Positions 34,329 through 44,749 of a DNA stretch of 59,806 nucleotides are shown here, piece by piece (position 1 is the first letter of the stretch; each line of letters starts with the position of its first letter). A model generated the notes under the pieces. It made no database searches, was not told the DNA's origin, and saw only the letters and a list, made by a program, of their open reading frames with translations. This DNA comes from Selaginella moellendorffii (Eukaryota > Streptophyta > Lycopodiopsida > Selaginellales > Selaginellaceae), in the NCBI RefSeq assembly GCF_000143415.4, contig NW_003314288.1:1011879-1071684 (forward strand), in the 5' to 3' direction. A program made the position numbers and the translations under genes.

Positions 34329-34920
34329 TGGCATGTGGCCCTTTGCACTAGTATATCTTAATACCGGTCTGAGAAATAGAATGGCATGTGCCCTCAGGCC
34401 TTTTACTAAATCACCTTTGAAAGAAATGCAAGCCTCTATGTCGTAAAAAAAAGGTACTAGAGAAATTCCTTAATAATATGAATGTTATTTAGTTTCATGA
34501 AAATACACTAAGGGTCAAATGAGTTAAATGACTTCTCCAGACTAGCAATGCCTCTTGCTACACCTTCACAATTAGATTCGTTAGAAAAAGATAACATTGA
34601 ATAATATCTAAATGTTCTCACCATTAAGTTATATGTCTGGCTAATAGGAATGACGTTCATCTTGGAAAGCTCACCACACGCTCAATGAACAAACAAATAG
34701 TGTGTGCGCGCATGCCATCGCTCTTCTTTAGCTTTAGATTCGGCTTGTTCACCTTGACAATGAGATTTATTATACAACCAGATGGACTCAGTCTGGACAC
34801 AAAGTCACCGCGCTAGTCACCATGCCCCAGATATGTCTAGCCCCTGGACAAAAAACATATAATTTCACGTCATTTTCAAATACTTGAAAATTTGTACCTA
34901 GTCCCATTTTACTGAATAAA
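34329..34920. other. Right subterminal region of the transposon
   Basis: Non-coding. It contains a half palindrome directly at the transposase stop codon (34328-34349), a second one at 34381-34400, and the subterminal block ending in GGGATTTATTCAGTAAAATG on the minus strand, which is shared with the left end of the MITE. Confidence 0.65.
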
Positions 34921-34944
34921 TCCCACTTTAACGAAATAGAGCTT
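34921..34944 (-). repeat. Right terminal inverted repeat
   Basis: Perfect inverted copy of 22593-22616, followed by the TTAT target duplication at 34945-34948. Confidence 0.95.
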
Positions 34945-35234
34945 TTATTGTTTTAGAGTCTGCATCTTTCCCGTGATCCCAACTATAGTTGTTCACCACA
35001 ACTATGTTAGCCCGTTTGCTGCATCAAACGCTCATCTAGATCACATCCTCACTCAATGAGGAAAGCCTTACACTGTTCCCAAGATCCCAAAGTCGTTCCA
35101 TCATTGGCCCTTTACTATCCACCACCTTGCCTACAATTTCACACGTGAACTGTAGTGGAGAGCCATGTCTTTCTGACTTGCTACTCCTCAAGGACAAGCC
35201 CACTCCTAGGACCTTCCGATGCCAACACTAGTGG
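34945..35234. repeat. Large LTR-like unit A, right part
   Basis: Continuation of unit A after the transposon (tgttttagagtctgcatc). It aligns with 43437-43727 of the second unit. Similarity stops at an agtgg motif in both copies, which marks the common end of the unit. Confidence 0.75.
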
Positions 35235-35289
35235 TGATATACTTCAGCACCAATAAAAGTCGGACTAAGGAATAGCTCTGATACCAAGT
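35235..35289 (-). other. 55-bp spacer with initiator tRNA-Met primer binding site
   Basis: The plus-strand sequence GCTCTGATACCA at 35275-35286 is the exact complement of the plant PBS TGGTATCAGAGC. On the minus strand it follows an LTR-like end (GCTTACA) by three bases (ACT). It lies between the two large repeat units, so the retroelement reads leftward with almost no internal region between them. Confidence 0.75.
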
Positions 35290-37006
35290 TGTAAGCAACT
35301 AAACTTTCCATTCTACTTTAGTCACTTAACCACACCTCTGACCACTTGGAGGAGTCTCATTCACAACCTCCATAAGTCCAATTCAAGACTTGGGACTTGC
35401 TAGCCCCAAAAATGGCATCCATGCCACTCAACCCTTGCACCTGGTCCAAGTGCTCCACATGTCCGATCCCATGACCGACACTCAAAGGTATCACCGACAT
35501 AGCAGCATGTTATGTTAAGGCCATGCTCAATCACCTTTGCTGCACTAGTAGTCCAATACCACTTGCAACACAGTCTTGTCTCTCCAAGACTGGACCAACC
35601 ATCTGTGAGTGGTCATCCCAGATCCACTCCTTAGCATCCTTAGGATGGCCACCGACAAGGGGAACAACCTTCCCCAATATCCCTCTGTTAGTCCCCACTA
35701 AATCCCTTTTTACCCTTGGCCGTGTTTGCCAACACTGCCACTGGATCGAGGCACACAGGCTTGACCACTAAGTCCCATGGTCCTCTGGGACTTCCTCACC
35801 ACGTGCCCGTATCCTTGGCCACCACACCAAAGGATTGCTCCTTTTCCTTTCCACAGTTTGGGACTTGGGGACAACACTTCGGAACACCGTGGCCTTATGC
35901 GAGCCACCTGGGTACTCTCCCCGCCTTCCGCCTTTGGGTGCTCTAGCCATGGGCTTAGAGCGAGGTTCCGTTGAGCCATACCTGGTATCCAAGTAGGTAG
36001 TGCCACCCAAATTTGGACTGGGAGCATTGGCCAGTCAATCTCCCAGGGGAACTAGAGCCGGCTCTTGAACACTTCACCAAGCTACCCTGCTTGTTGGTCC
36101 GTATTCACTCTAGTCTTGGACTTCCCAGTGGTCAGTTCATCACCCAACACTAGGTTTGGCCTTTCTAGGCCAAACTGGCCTTTTCTGGCCAAACTGGCTC
36201 CACTGCAGTCCTCCTCCTTACTATACTTTCGGAGCTCACCAAACCCCCCAGGGTCTGCGAGACGAACGCTTTGGGCTTTCACCCTCTCAGACTCGAACTC
36301 GGACTCGGACTCAGACTCGGACTCGGACTTGGACTCGGGCTCAGGCTTGGTCTCGGCCTTGGCCTCGGTCTCGGTCTCGGTCTCAGTCTCGGTCCCGATC
36401 TCGGTCTCGACCTCGGACTCCATCTTGGGTCCTTCTTCGACTCCATCTTGGATTCCATCTCGGACTCCATCTCGGTCCATCTTGGACTCCATCTCGGACT
36501 CCACCTCGGACTCCATCTCGGACTCCATCTCAGACTCCACCTCGGACTCCATCTTGGACTCCATCTCGGTCCATCTCAGACTCCATCTCGGACTCCATCT
36601 CGGACTCCACCTTGGACTCCATCTCAGACTCCATCTCGGACTCCGTCTCGGTCCATCTCAGACTCCACCTCGGACTCCATCTCGGACTCCATCTCGGACT
36701 CCACCTCGGACTCCATCTCGGACTCCATCTCGGACTCCACCTCGGACTCCATCTCAGACTCCATCTCGGACTCCGTCTTGGTCCATCTCGGACTCCAACT
36801 CGGGTCCATCTCAGACTCTATCTCAGACATTTCCATGTGTCATGTGTTGGTCCTTTTGGGTCCCTTTTTGGAGCCTCGCTTATTGCTCGCTTCGTGCTTG
36901 TTCCTCAAGCACTTTGTTGGGAGTTCCACTCCCGCTCTCGACCTTTCAAGTCAGATCTTTTAGTCCAAACGTGTTACGCTCGTTTGGCTTTCGCTTCAGC
37001 CACTAC
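35290..37006. repeat. Large LTR-like unit B, young left part
   Basis: Begins TGTAAGCAACTAAAC and is nearly identical to 17134-18826, including the ACTCCATCTCGG satellite (36288-36830). It ends at 37006, where a chromovirus LTR begins. Confidence 0.85.
36288..36830. repeat. Degenerate 6-/12-bp satellite, second array
   Basis: Same ctcgga and ACTCCATCTCGG repeats as at 18120-18645, with a different copy number and order. The long frames seen in it are not genes. Confidence 0.9.
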
Positions 37007-37392
37007 TGTCAAGACCCCCAACAAGATCAAGACTGGAAAATGCTAAAGACAAAGAGAAAAAGCTAGTGAAAACAAAGAAGAGGCCTTAGACTGGTGTTGA
37101 TTCAGATTGTGGAGAAATGGAACAAGGCTAACCTATATATACTATAGATTGATGAAGCTCCACCACTCTTGAATCGAGGACGGCCTAAATATAGCTGAGG
37201 TCGAGGAGGCGCCACATCATCATCAGGAATGTGGCTCGAGACTCAGGAATCAGAAGTGTCTCGAGAGTCAGGAATAGGGAAGTGTCTCGAGAGTCAGGAA
37301 TAGGGAAGTGTCTCGAGAGTCAGGAATGTGGTTTGCAGGTCAGGAATCCGGCGAGAGTCAAGAATGTGGCAAGAATTGGGGGATTCATGACA
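37007..37392 (-). repeat. 3' LTR of a chromovirus (386 bp)
   Basis: The segment runs TGTCAAGACC...TTCATGACA, with inverted TGTCA and TGACA termini. On the minus strand it follows a polypurine tract (TTGAGGAGGGGGTGC). Inside are three copies of a 26-bp tandem repeat (AGTGTCTCGAGAGTCAGGAA plus TAGGGA) from about 37255 to 37328. Confidence 0.85.
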
Positions 37393-37407
37393 GCACCCCC
37401 TCCTCAA
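37393..37407 (-). other. Polypurine tract of the chromovirus
   Basis: The minus strand reads TTGAGGAGGGGGTGC next to the LTR start TGTCATGAA. It overlaps the end of the pol frame. Confidence 0.75.
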
Positions 37408-39440
37408 GAACGAGTGGAATGAGGATGTGAACGAGAACGAAGAGGAGGATGAGATGAGCGGTGAGGGATGGGAGATGGAGAAAAAGAATGAGGACTGGGA
37501 AGAGAAGGATAGCGGCGGTGGAAGTCCTGAACAAGGTCAGGAGAATGAATCAGGTTGTCCGCAGGTTCCCAAGTGCGTTCCTCAGGTCCGTAACCCTTCC
37601 AGTCCACCAGATAGTAGAGTTTAGACCGTGAAATCTTGGAATCAAGGATGTCCTGAACCTCGTACTCAGACCAATCCTCGAGCTGCACTGGTGGAGGCGG
37701 AGGAATGACCCGATTTGGAATAGGACTGGGAATATAAAGCTCAAGGAGAGAGGAGTGAAAAACGGGGTGAATTTGATATGAGGAGGGAAGTGCAAGGTGA
37801 TAAGTGACAGGATTAATGATGGCAGTGATAGGGAAAGGACCAAGGCGTTTGAAATTGAGTTTTGGACAGGGCCTGGTGGTGGAGATATTTTGCCTGAGGA
37901 GCCAGACTTTATCCCCGATATTGTAAGGGGGACAATCCTGACGATGGACATTGGCAAATGTTTTATGAGATTCCTGAGCACGATGGAGGTGGAAGGAGAT
38001 GGAGTTGTGGATTTCCTGGAGGTTGGAGATAAATGCCTCAGAGCGGGGATTTGAATGAGAGGATTCAAATGGAGAAGGAAGTGAGAGATTGAATCGGGGA
38101 TTTCGGCCAGAGTTTGCAAAGAAGGGGGAAACTCGAAGAGAGGAGTGAATAGAGTTGTTATAGGAGAACTCAGCAAGAGGAAGGATATCGAACCAGTTAT
38201 CCTGATGATAGTTGATGAAGCACCTCAAGAATTGTTCCAACGTCTGAATCGTTTGCTCGAACTGCCCATCAGTTTGAGGATGATATGCCGAAGAGAGGTT
38301 GGCCTTCACTCCAAGCAGCTGCAAAAACCGTTGCCAGAAATGAGAGATGAACTGAGGCCCCCGATCTGAAACCACATCTGTAGGAATCCCATGAAGTCCG
38401 AAAATTTCCCTGAATACCAGTTTTGCCATGTTCTCACCCGAAAACTCCTTGGTACATGGCAAGAAGTGCGCCATCTTTGTGAAGCGATCCACCACGACTA
38501 AAATGCTGTTGAAGCCTCCAGAACTCGGAAGATCACTCAAGAAATCCATGGAGATGGATTCCCAAGGACCTGAAGGGACCGGAAGGGAACGAAGAAAACC
38601 TGAAGGAAGGTGGCGAGGTACCTTATTCCGGGCACAAGTGTCACAGGAGGTAACAAAAGCTTTGATGTAGTCGTCCATATGAGGCCACCAAAAGTCCCGT
38701 GCAACTAGCTCATAGGTTTTCGCAATGCCGAAGTGACCAGCAGTCGAGCTATCGTGGCACGCCATCAGGACCAACCTTCGAGCATCACCTTCAGGAACGT
38801 AAAGCTGCTCCCCACGGTACAATAAACCATCTAAGAACTCGAACTCGTCAAATCGCTGACAGTCGGGAGTCACTGGGTGTCCAGCCTGAAGATGGGGGAA
38901 AATGTCGCTAGCGAGATCATCGGATTGAAGATCATTTCTGATTGCATCCATCAAGGAGGAGTCCTGAGGGGCCAGGGAAATTGCCATAACTTGAAGCCGA
39001 TCAGGACCGAGGATAACTTGATCCTGTTGATCGAAGGCAGGATTACCAGGCCTGAGACTGAGATAGGAGCGCCTTGAAAGAGCATCAGAAAGGCCTTGAA
39101 ACTTTTCAGGTCTGTACTTGATAAAAAAGTCAAACCGAGTTAGGAATTGTGCCCACCTTGCTTGACGACGGCTTAAAACTCGGGAAGTGGCAAAGTACTC
39201 AAGATTTTTGTGATCCGTCCAGACTGTTGTTTGATGGCTCACCCCCTCCAAGAAACGGCGCCACTCTCCAAAGGAATCCACGATGGCAAGGAGCTCCTTG
39301 TCATGGATTTCGTAATTGATCTCTGCAGGCTGGAATTTCCGAGAATGGAAAGCGACTGGATGAAGTTCGTGATCCGCTCCGAGTTGAGACAGCACAGCAC
39401 CAATGGCAAAGTCGGAGGCATCAGCCTTGACAGATTCCAT
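37404..39440 (-). CDS. Chromovirus (Ty3/gypsy) pol: RNase H, integrase, chromodomain; 5'-truncated
   Basis: One uninterrupted frame of about 678 codons. It begins inside RNase H (VKADASDFAIGAVLSQ, then KELLAIVDSF, VWTDHKNLEY and GLSDALSRR as the acidic segments). Then follow the HHCC zinc-binding domain (STAGHFGIAKTYELV, CDTCARNK) and the integrase core with D, D and E (SMDFLSDLP, VVSDRGPQF, GQFEQTIQTLEQFL). A C-terminal chromodomain follows (YEVQDILDSKI, YYLVDWKGYGPEERTWEPA) and then a Ser/Pro/His-rich tail. Reverse transcriptase, protease, gag and the 5' LTR are missing, and the frame meets repeat sequence at 39440. The lack of stops suggests the element is young. The truncated copy cannot move alone. 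Confidence 0.95.
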   Translation of the reverse strand: MESVKADASDFAIGAVLSQLGADHELHPVAFHSRKFQPAEINYEIHDKELLAIVDSFGEWRRFLEGVSHQTTVWTDHKNLEYFATSRVLSRRQARWAQFLTRFDFFIKYRPEKFQGLSDALSRRSYLSLRPGNPAFDQQDQVILGPDRLQVMAISLAPQDSSLMDAIRNDLQSDDLASDIFPHLQAGHPVTPDCQRFDEFEFLDGLLYRGEQLYVPEGDARRLVLMACHDSSTAGHFGIAKTYELVARDFWWPHMDDYIKAFVTSCDTCARNKVPRHLPSGFLRSLPVPSGPWESISMDFLSDLPSSGGFNSILVVVDRFTKMAHFLPCTKEFSGENMAKLVFREIFGLHGIPTDVVSDRGPQFISHFWQRFLQLLGVKANLSSAYHPQTDGQFEQTIQTLEQFLRCFINYHQDNWFDILPLAEFSYNNSIHSSLRVSPFFANSGRNPRFNLSLPSPFESSHSNPRSEAFISNLQEIHNSISFHLHRAQESHKTFANVHRQDCPPYNIGDKVWLLRQNISTTRPCPKLNFKRLGPFPITAIINPVTYHLALPSSYQIHPVFHSSLLELYIPSPIPNRVIPPPPPVQLEDWSEYEVQDILDSKISRSKLYYLVDWKGYGPEERTWEPADNLIHSPDLVQDFHRRYPSLPSPHSFSPSPIPHRSSHPPLRSRSHPHSTRS

Positions 39441-39442
39441 CT

Positions 39443-42400
39443 CATATTCCTTCTTGGATCCATCTTAGACTCCTTCTTAGACTCCATCTCGGACTCCATC
39501 TTGATATATGTTGGTCCTCTTGTGTCTCTTTTCTAAAGACTCATTTACTACTTGTTTCATGATCATTCTTCAAGCACTTCATTAGGAGTTCCCCTCCCGC
39601 TCTCGACATTTTAAGTTGAAGCTTTTAGTCTAAATGTGTTATGCTCGTTTGGGTTCTACTTTGGCCATTACCATGTGGCCCCCTTCCGGCTCCACTTTGG
39701 GGCTTAGGGATTTTTGTCTTATAACTCCACCACCCTTAAACAAAGTGTGATGTCCTCATTGAATAATAAATCATTTTATAAAGTAACACGATCAAGTATT
39801 ACCCTTTCCATCCTTAGCACTAAGCCAATATTCGTCGATAGATCGACATCGAAGGCTCACCATGCTTTGCCCATCCTTTAAGAAGCATAGTCTTTTCAAT
39901 ATAAAGATTCATTTGACCATTTGTGGTGGTTCTCTCCCTTTATTAGTTTAGTTCTCGCTAAATCCGTTAGAGACACCTTCTCTATCTCAATCTCATTACT
40001 CATTCTTGAGTAGTCTCAACTTCTATTAATATAACCATTGCACTTTGAAACTTTTAATCTTTGACTTCTCAAAATCAAATTCCTGAGTGTCTCCAACACC
40101 TTGCATTTGCATATATTGTGTAAATTCCATTTCCCCATCCTAGGAAATTTTCTACTTGAGGGCACAATTATCCTCTCTTTTATTTCATACCACCTTTGGC
40201 ATTAAATTTTAGTTAGCATAATTTATACTAAGGCTTGTTTACAGCGCTATTATTTAACTACTTTGCCACTCCCTCCTTTGAAGCTTTCACTTTCACCAAA
40301 TTGAAGCATTTAGGAATCCATCTTTGGAAATATATTGCCTTTCCCACAATTGTTAACATCCAACACATTAGTGCTCCTCACCTAACTTTGCCATTTGGAT
40401 TCCTTCCAATAATTTTCATGACTCTTTTCTTGGCCACTAGACTTTTGCTCCTATCCTTTGATTATTGCATTAAACAACATAAAATCACTACCTCCATCTT
40501 CGAGTTATCTTTTCGGTTCCATAGAAAAGATTTTGCTTTGGTAAGTCCAAAAGGTGTTCCCCCTACTAAGTCTCTTTGGCATTTTCTGTTGTGGGCTTTA
40601 TCTATATCCCAATTTTGTGACCCTCTTGTGGGTTTTTCCTAGAGACTACTTTCTTGGACTCACCTTATCATTACATCAATGCCACCTATTTCCCTTAGGT
40701 GTCTTTTCCACTTGGTCACCTTGACTAAGTCACACTCTTACCAATAATTCAAATTAACACTTTGAACTAGAAATCTTATTTTTTAACCAAATAAAGACTT
40801 TGTCATTGTTTAGCCACAAGATCACCTAGTGATCTCATCTTGACACCCTAATAAATCTACCAATAAAAACTAGGCCTTTTAGACTTTTAAGTTATTAATT
40901 ATGACCCTAAGGGCATCCCCCACACTTGGCAATGCACCCAAGCTAGCCCTTCTAGCCAAGGATTCATAACAACTAAGACTGGGTGTCCCCATTTCATTCA
41001 CCATGTTCATGGTGCCACTTTCACCAAAGTGTTCAAGTTAAATATGTCAAGCTTTCACACTAAATAATCTAACTGTGTATCATGGCTCTGGGGCATCTCT
41101 CGTTTGGTAGTGTGCCTAAGTTAATCTCCTCACTAGAGTCCATGACCACCAAAAAATAAGTGTCCTCATATTCTAAACCATCACCACGCCCTAGTGAGTT
41201 GGGACTCGAACCCAAACACTAAAAGGTTGGGACTCGAACCTAACCTTCGTATATGCATTTACGAACGGCATCATCCAGAATGCCTAGCATGATTCCCACG
41301 CCAATTTATACCCAAAACGCACCATAGATCACAACTTAAGAACTTAATTTCTCCAAATTGCTAATTCCTCTCACTTGACAAGTCTGTGATTATGCATAGA
41401 CTCTTCTATTCTTGACCCTATAGGCCAACCTTTTTTAAGTCATCACCTTCAATTAGGTCTTTATTCCCCCCAACTTGCTAATCTTGCTTTGCAAGTCACC
41501 CAACCAACGTAACATAGTTTCATGCATAAGCGTGAAAGTCATTAACCATCAACTTTCATTCAAAGCTATCTTTTTTAACACTTGGGAACACTTCTTCAAC
41601 CTTGATATCCTCACCTCATGACAAGTTTCAAGACCACGCTTCTGCTGTGCCACTTTAATTTTGTGCATTTTATGAACCATTTACACTTATCTTTCTAGAT
41701 ACTAACCTACCTAAAATTGTCTTTGGGAACTTTGAAGGGACTTTGTCCCTCAGCTTGCTAAGGCTTCTCCTTTCACAAGCTTTTTAATTGCTATATGGTC
41801 TAACATAGACAATTCTATACTTTAGACTCTCTTTGGCATCATAGTTGCTAATAGTAACACTTTCGAGCATCCACTTGATTCTCCACTCCTAACTTACATA
41901 ACCACTCTCAATTATGCCCTTTAATTATTATCATTCAGTTCTATTCCTTTACTACTTGTTTTTTACTTCACACATTTCCTTTAGTTATTCTCCTCCAACC
42001 TAAGAGTAATTTTGCACTTTCTACCATACCTTAATAAGTATATCTATGGATGAGCCTATCCAATAGCCTAAAGAGTGGTTCCTCAATCCAAATATGATCA
42101 TCTTGTAATCTCACACACTAGGATTAATGTTGCTACTTACAGGTTTTCATATGCCCGTCATTAGCCTTGCCAAAATCCTTTTTAACTTTGTCTAGTTCGG
42201 ATAGATGGACTTCTTCTATCTCCATAACCTTGAATGTTAAATAGCACCTTTTATCTATTATTCAATAAAGATTTAGTCCCTTAGGCCTTATTTAATACTC
42301 TCATGATATTAAATACCACTTTTTGGTGTTTTAAAGTGTTTAAGTGTCCCACTAATGGCCTTTTTAGACAATGAGCATTTCCCTTTTCAATATTAATTTA

Positions 42401-43727
42401 CTATATTGCAATATAAACAATTTATCCCCCCCACAGGATATATCTAACCTCCTTATCCCAATAAAAAGTTTTAGGTAGTTAACTTCTACTAATCCAATTA
42501 ATTATATTGCACCTTTTACTTAATTACTTCATAGTTATCAAGTCCTACAACTTATTGCTGGTGCTTCCACACCTCCATCATTATTTGGGTCACCACATTT
42601 TAACCATACGCTAGGCTATACCATTCCCATTTCCAGTGGGATTCCTTTGGCAAGGGGTTTTTATGAACCCACTAACTTAACTTTAAAGCATCATACCTTG
42701 GCACACTTGGTGTTTCCACACCATCAGCTTTATAAGCTTATTTATACAACACTTTTCACTTGTGTTTAGATCTTTACCAATACCTAAGTAATTGTTTTTC
42801 ATGCTAACTATCAGTTAGCATTGTACCATGGTGTTCATACACAACTTTGTGCCAAAATTATTTTTTTCTAAGAACACCTTTCCCACGACTTTAGTATAAC
42901 ATATTTTACCATCAATAAAATACCCATTGTTTTTATACTTGGATTTTATGATCCTCTTTATCCTTCATAAAGTGCACCACCCCTCAATCCAAATGCTTCC
43001 ACTAGTCTTTTGGGACCATTTCTTGACTCTAATTGAATCATCCAACTTTTTGGATTTTACTAATTCAATGACCCATAATGTCCTAGCCTCACGGCTATTT
43101 TTGAGGTCTTAGTTCACTGGAATATAATTTTTTCGATTCATATCCTACTCATAAGAACTATCTTTGAAAGTGTTACTCTAACACTTGATTATTTTTCATT
43201 ATCTGTAGATTACTTTTGCCCCTTAGGATTATTTGTTCATATGATGAAAATACCAATTGATCCTATAAGTACACTTCCAACTCCTTGGGTTATTCTAGCA
43301 TTTATTAAAAGTAGCCCTGGCTATCATTTCAAGGACTTGTGTCCTCTTTCATTTTTGATCTCCCACAATCATTAATTCTTGTCTCATATTCATAAGCACT
43401 ATCCTTAATTATATGAGGATAATCCTACAACTCCTTTATTATTTTAGAGTCTTTATCTTTCTTGTGATCCCAACTATAGTTGTTTACCACAACTATATTA
43501 GCCAATTTGATAAGATAAACACTCATCTGGATCACATCCTTAATTCTCTAAAGAAAACCTTATATTACTCTTAAGATCCCAAAATCATTCTGTTATTGGC
43601 ACTTTTCCATCCACCACATTGCTAACATGTTTACTTATGAACTAAGGAAGAGAGTCATGCCCTTTCAACATGCTACTCCTTGAGGATAAGCCCACTCCTG
43701 GGACCTTCTAATACAAAGACAAGTGGC
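39443..43727. repeat. Large LTR-like unit, older right part (B2)
   Basis: Matches unit A from about 18590 onward (tgttggtcctcttgtgtct, then cgctctcgacattttaagtt) to its end, including the empty transposon target at about 43431-43454. It is clearly more diverged from A than 35290-37006 is, and its start repeats sequence already present at 36833-37006. It is therefore not simply the other half of unit B but part of a second, older copy joined by deletion or recombination. Confidence 0.8.
43431..43454. other. Empty site of the 12-kb transposon (paralogous)
   Basis: The sequence ctcctttattattttagagtc here is continuous. In unit A the corresponding sequence reads ctcctTTAT, then the transposon, then TTATtgttttagagtc. 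This proves the element boundaries and the 4-bp duplication. Confidence 0.9.
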
Positions 43728-44745
43728 AACCTATAGCTATATTCCCTGCTATTGAATAGTAGCTATGGACGAGAAAAGAATCGAAGCCAACTGAAATGCA
43801 AAAGAAAAGAAAACTCTAAAAAACCAAAGTTTAAATTTCAAAAACTCACATTGGATAAATCTTATGGACATAGAAAAGTCTTGGTGATGGAAACACTTAA
43901 TGAGTAAGTGATTGCTACATAGAATGTATGAGACATATTTTTAGAAGCACAATCCATTTTTTTAAGCATTTACCTTTGGAGTTTCCACGAGTTCTAAATC
44001 CATTTGAGTTTCCTAGAAAAAAGAATTTAACTTGGAGGAAATGAAAATTTTAACTTACCATGGCATCCCTAATACTTTGCTTTGCAAAACAATGAGAATT
44101 CTAAATTGAAAATGATGTAAAAAATGCTAAATTTCCTAGAAATCCATTATGAATATAAATATAAAATTCTCTAACTCTTGGTTGCACCCTTAATGTTGTT
44201 ATAGGTGCTCTTGACCTACTTGATTATCCTCTTGAGAGCTGGTGTAGTGATTCCATCTCTTGTGAATTTTTTTGGGCACGCTGGCTGTAGCATTGCCTCA
44301 TTCCTTGCCAAACCTAAAACATTTTATTTTTGATTGCCACATATATGTCTCGGGTTGACCTAGAGGATCCCAGGCCTAGAATTGGGCCTGGGGCATTCCT
44401 AGGTCGACTGGACGGAAAGGGCTGTATATAACATGAGAGGATTTGGAATTTACTTGAGTCCCCCTTGCATGTAACACTTCTCTTATGAGATGGCTAACAG
44501 CTAGGAAACACCAAAGTCTTTAGAAGTGAGACATTTGGGAACTGGTGGCGGCTTGTCTAGCTGATTATACTTGCAGAGCAGCGAGCTAGTAACTTACTCT
44601 TGGAAATCTTGAAACTAGAGAAAAGTGTTGAGAGCTGGAGATGCAAGAATGTTTGGCCTTTTCATTGGTTAGCTCTCACAAATAAAATCATGCACTTGAG
44701 AAGCAAAATTTTTAAAGTTCAAAAGAAGAGCATACCCAATTGCAT
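43728..44745. other. AT-rich sequence, nothing recognised
   Basis: No domain or splice-supported gene. A short imperfect repeat of cctaggcctagaattgggcctgg type occurs near 44360. Confidence 0.4.
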
Positions 44746-44749
44746 TAGT

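Larger units (their letters stand above)
22593..34944. mobile_element. 12,352-bp DNA transposon with 24-bp TIRs and 4-bp TSD
   Basis: Both ends start AAGCTCTATTTCGTTAAAGT and continue GGGA in inverted orientation, 24 bp without a mismatch. They are flanked by TTAT duplications, and an empty paralogous site is present in the same window. It carries two divergent genes: a ~5.4-kb minus-strand gene (ParB-like, methyltransferase-like and FCP1-like parts) and a plus-strand DUF7869-like transposase gene. Between them is a ~2-kb non-coding centre. About 19 copies of a palindrome with core GGCATGWGGCCWCATGCC are scattered inside. Coding parts are more GC-rich than the host repeat around it. The superfamily is not recognised. 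TIRs, TSD and empty site are seen directly; mobility of this copy is doubtful because the transposase frame is broken. Confidence 0.93.

Noticed and set aside
22979-34400. A CRISPR-like interpretation of the regularly occurring palindromes
   Set aside because: Spacing is irregular, the 'spacers' are exons and introns of genes, and the genome is that of a plant.
36065-37066. A 333-codon plus-strand frame
   Set aside because: Same satellite effect in the second unit, ending in unrelated chromovirus LTR sequence.
37797-39077. Plus-strand frames across the chromovirus
   Set aside because: Antisense to the intact RNase H-integrase-chromodomain frame.
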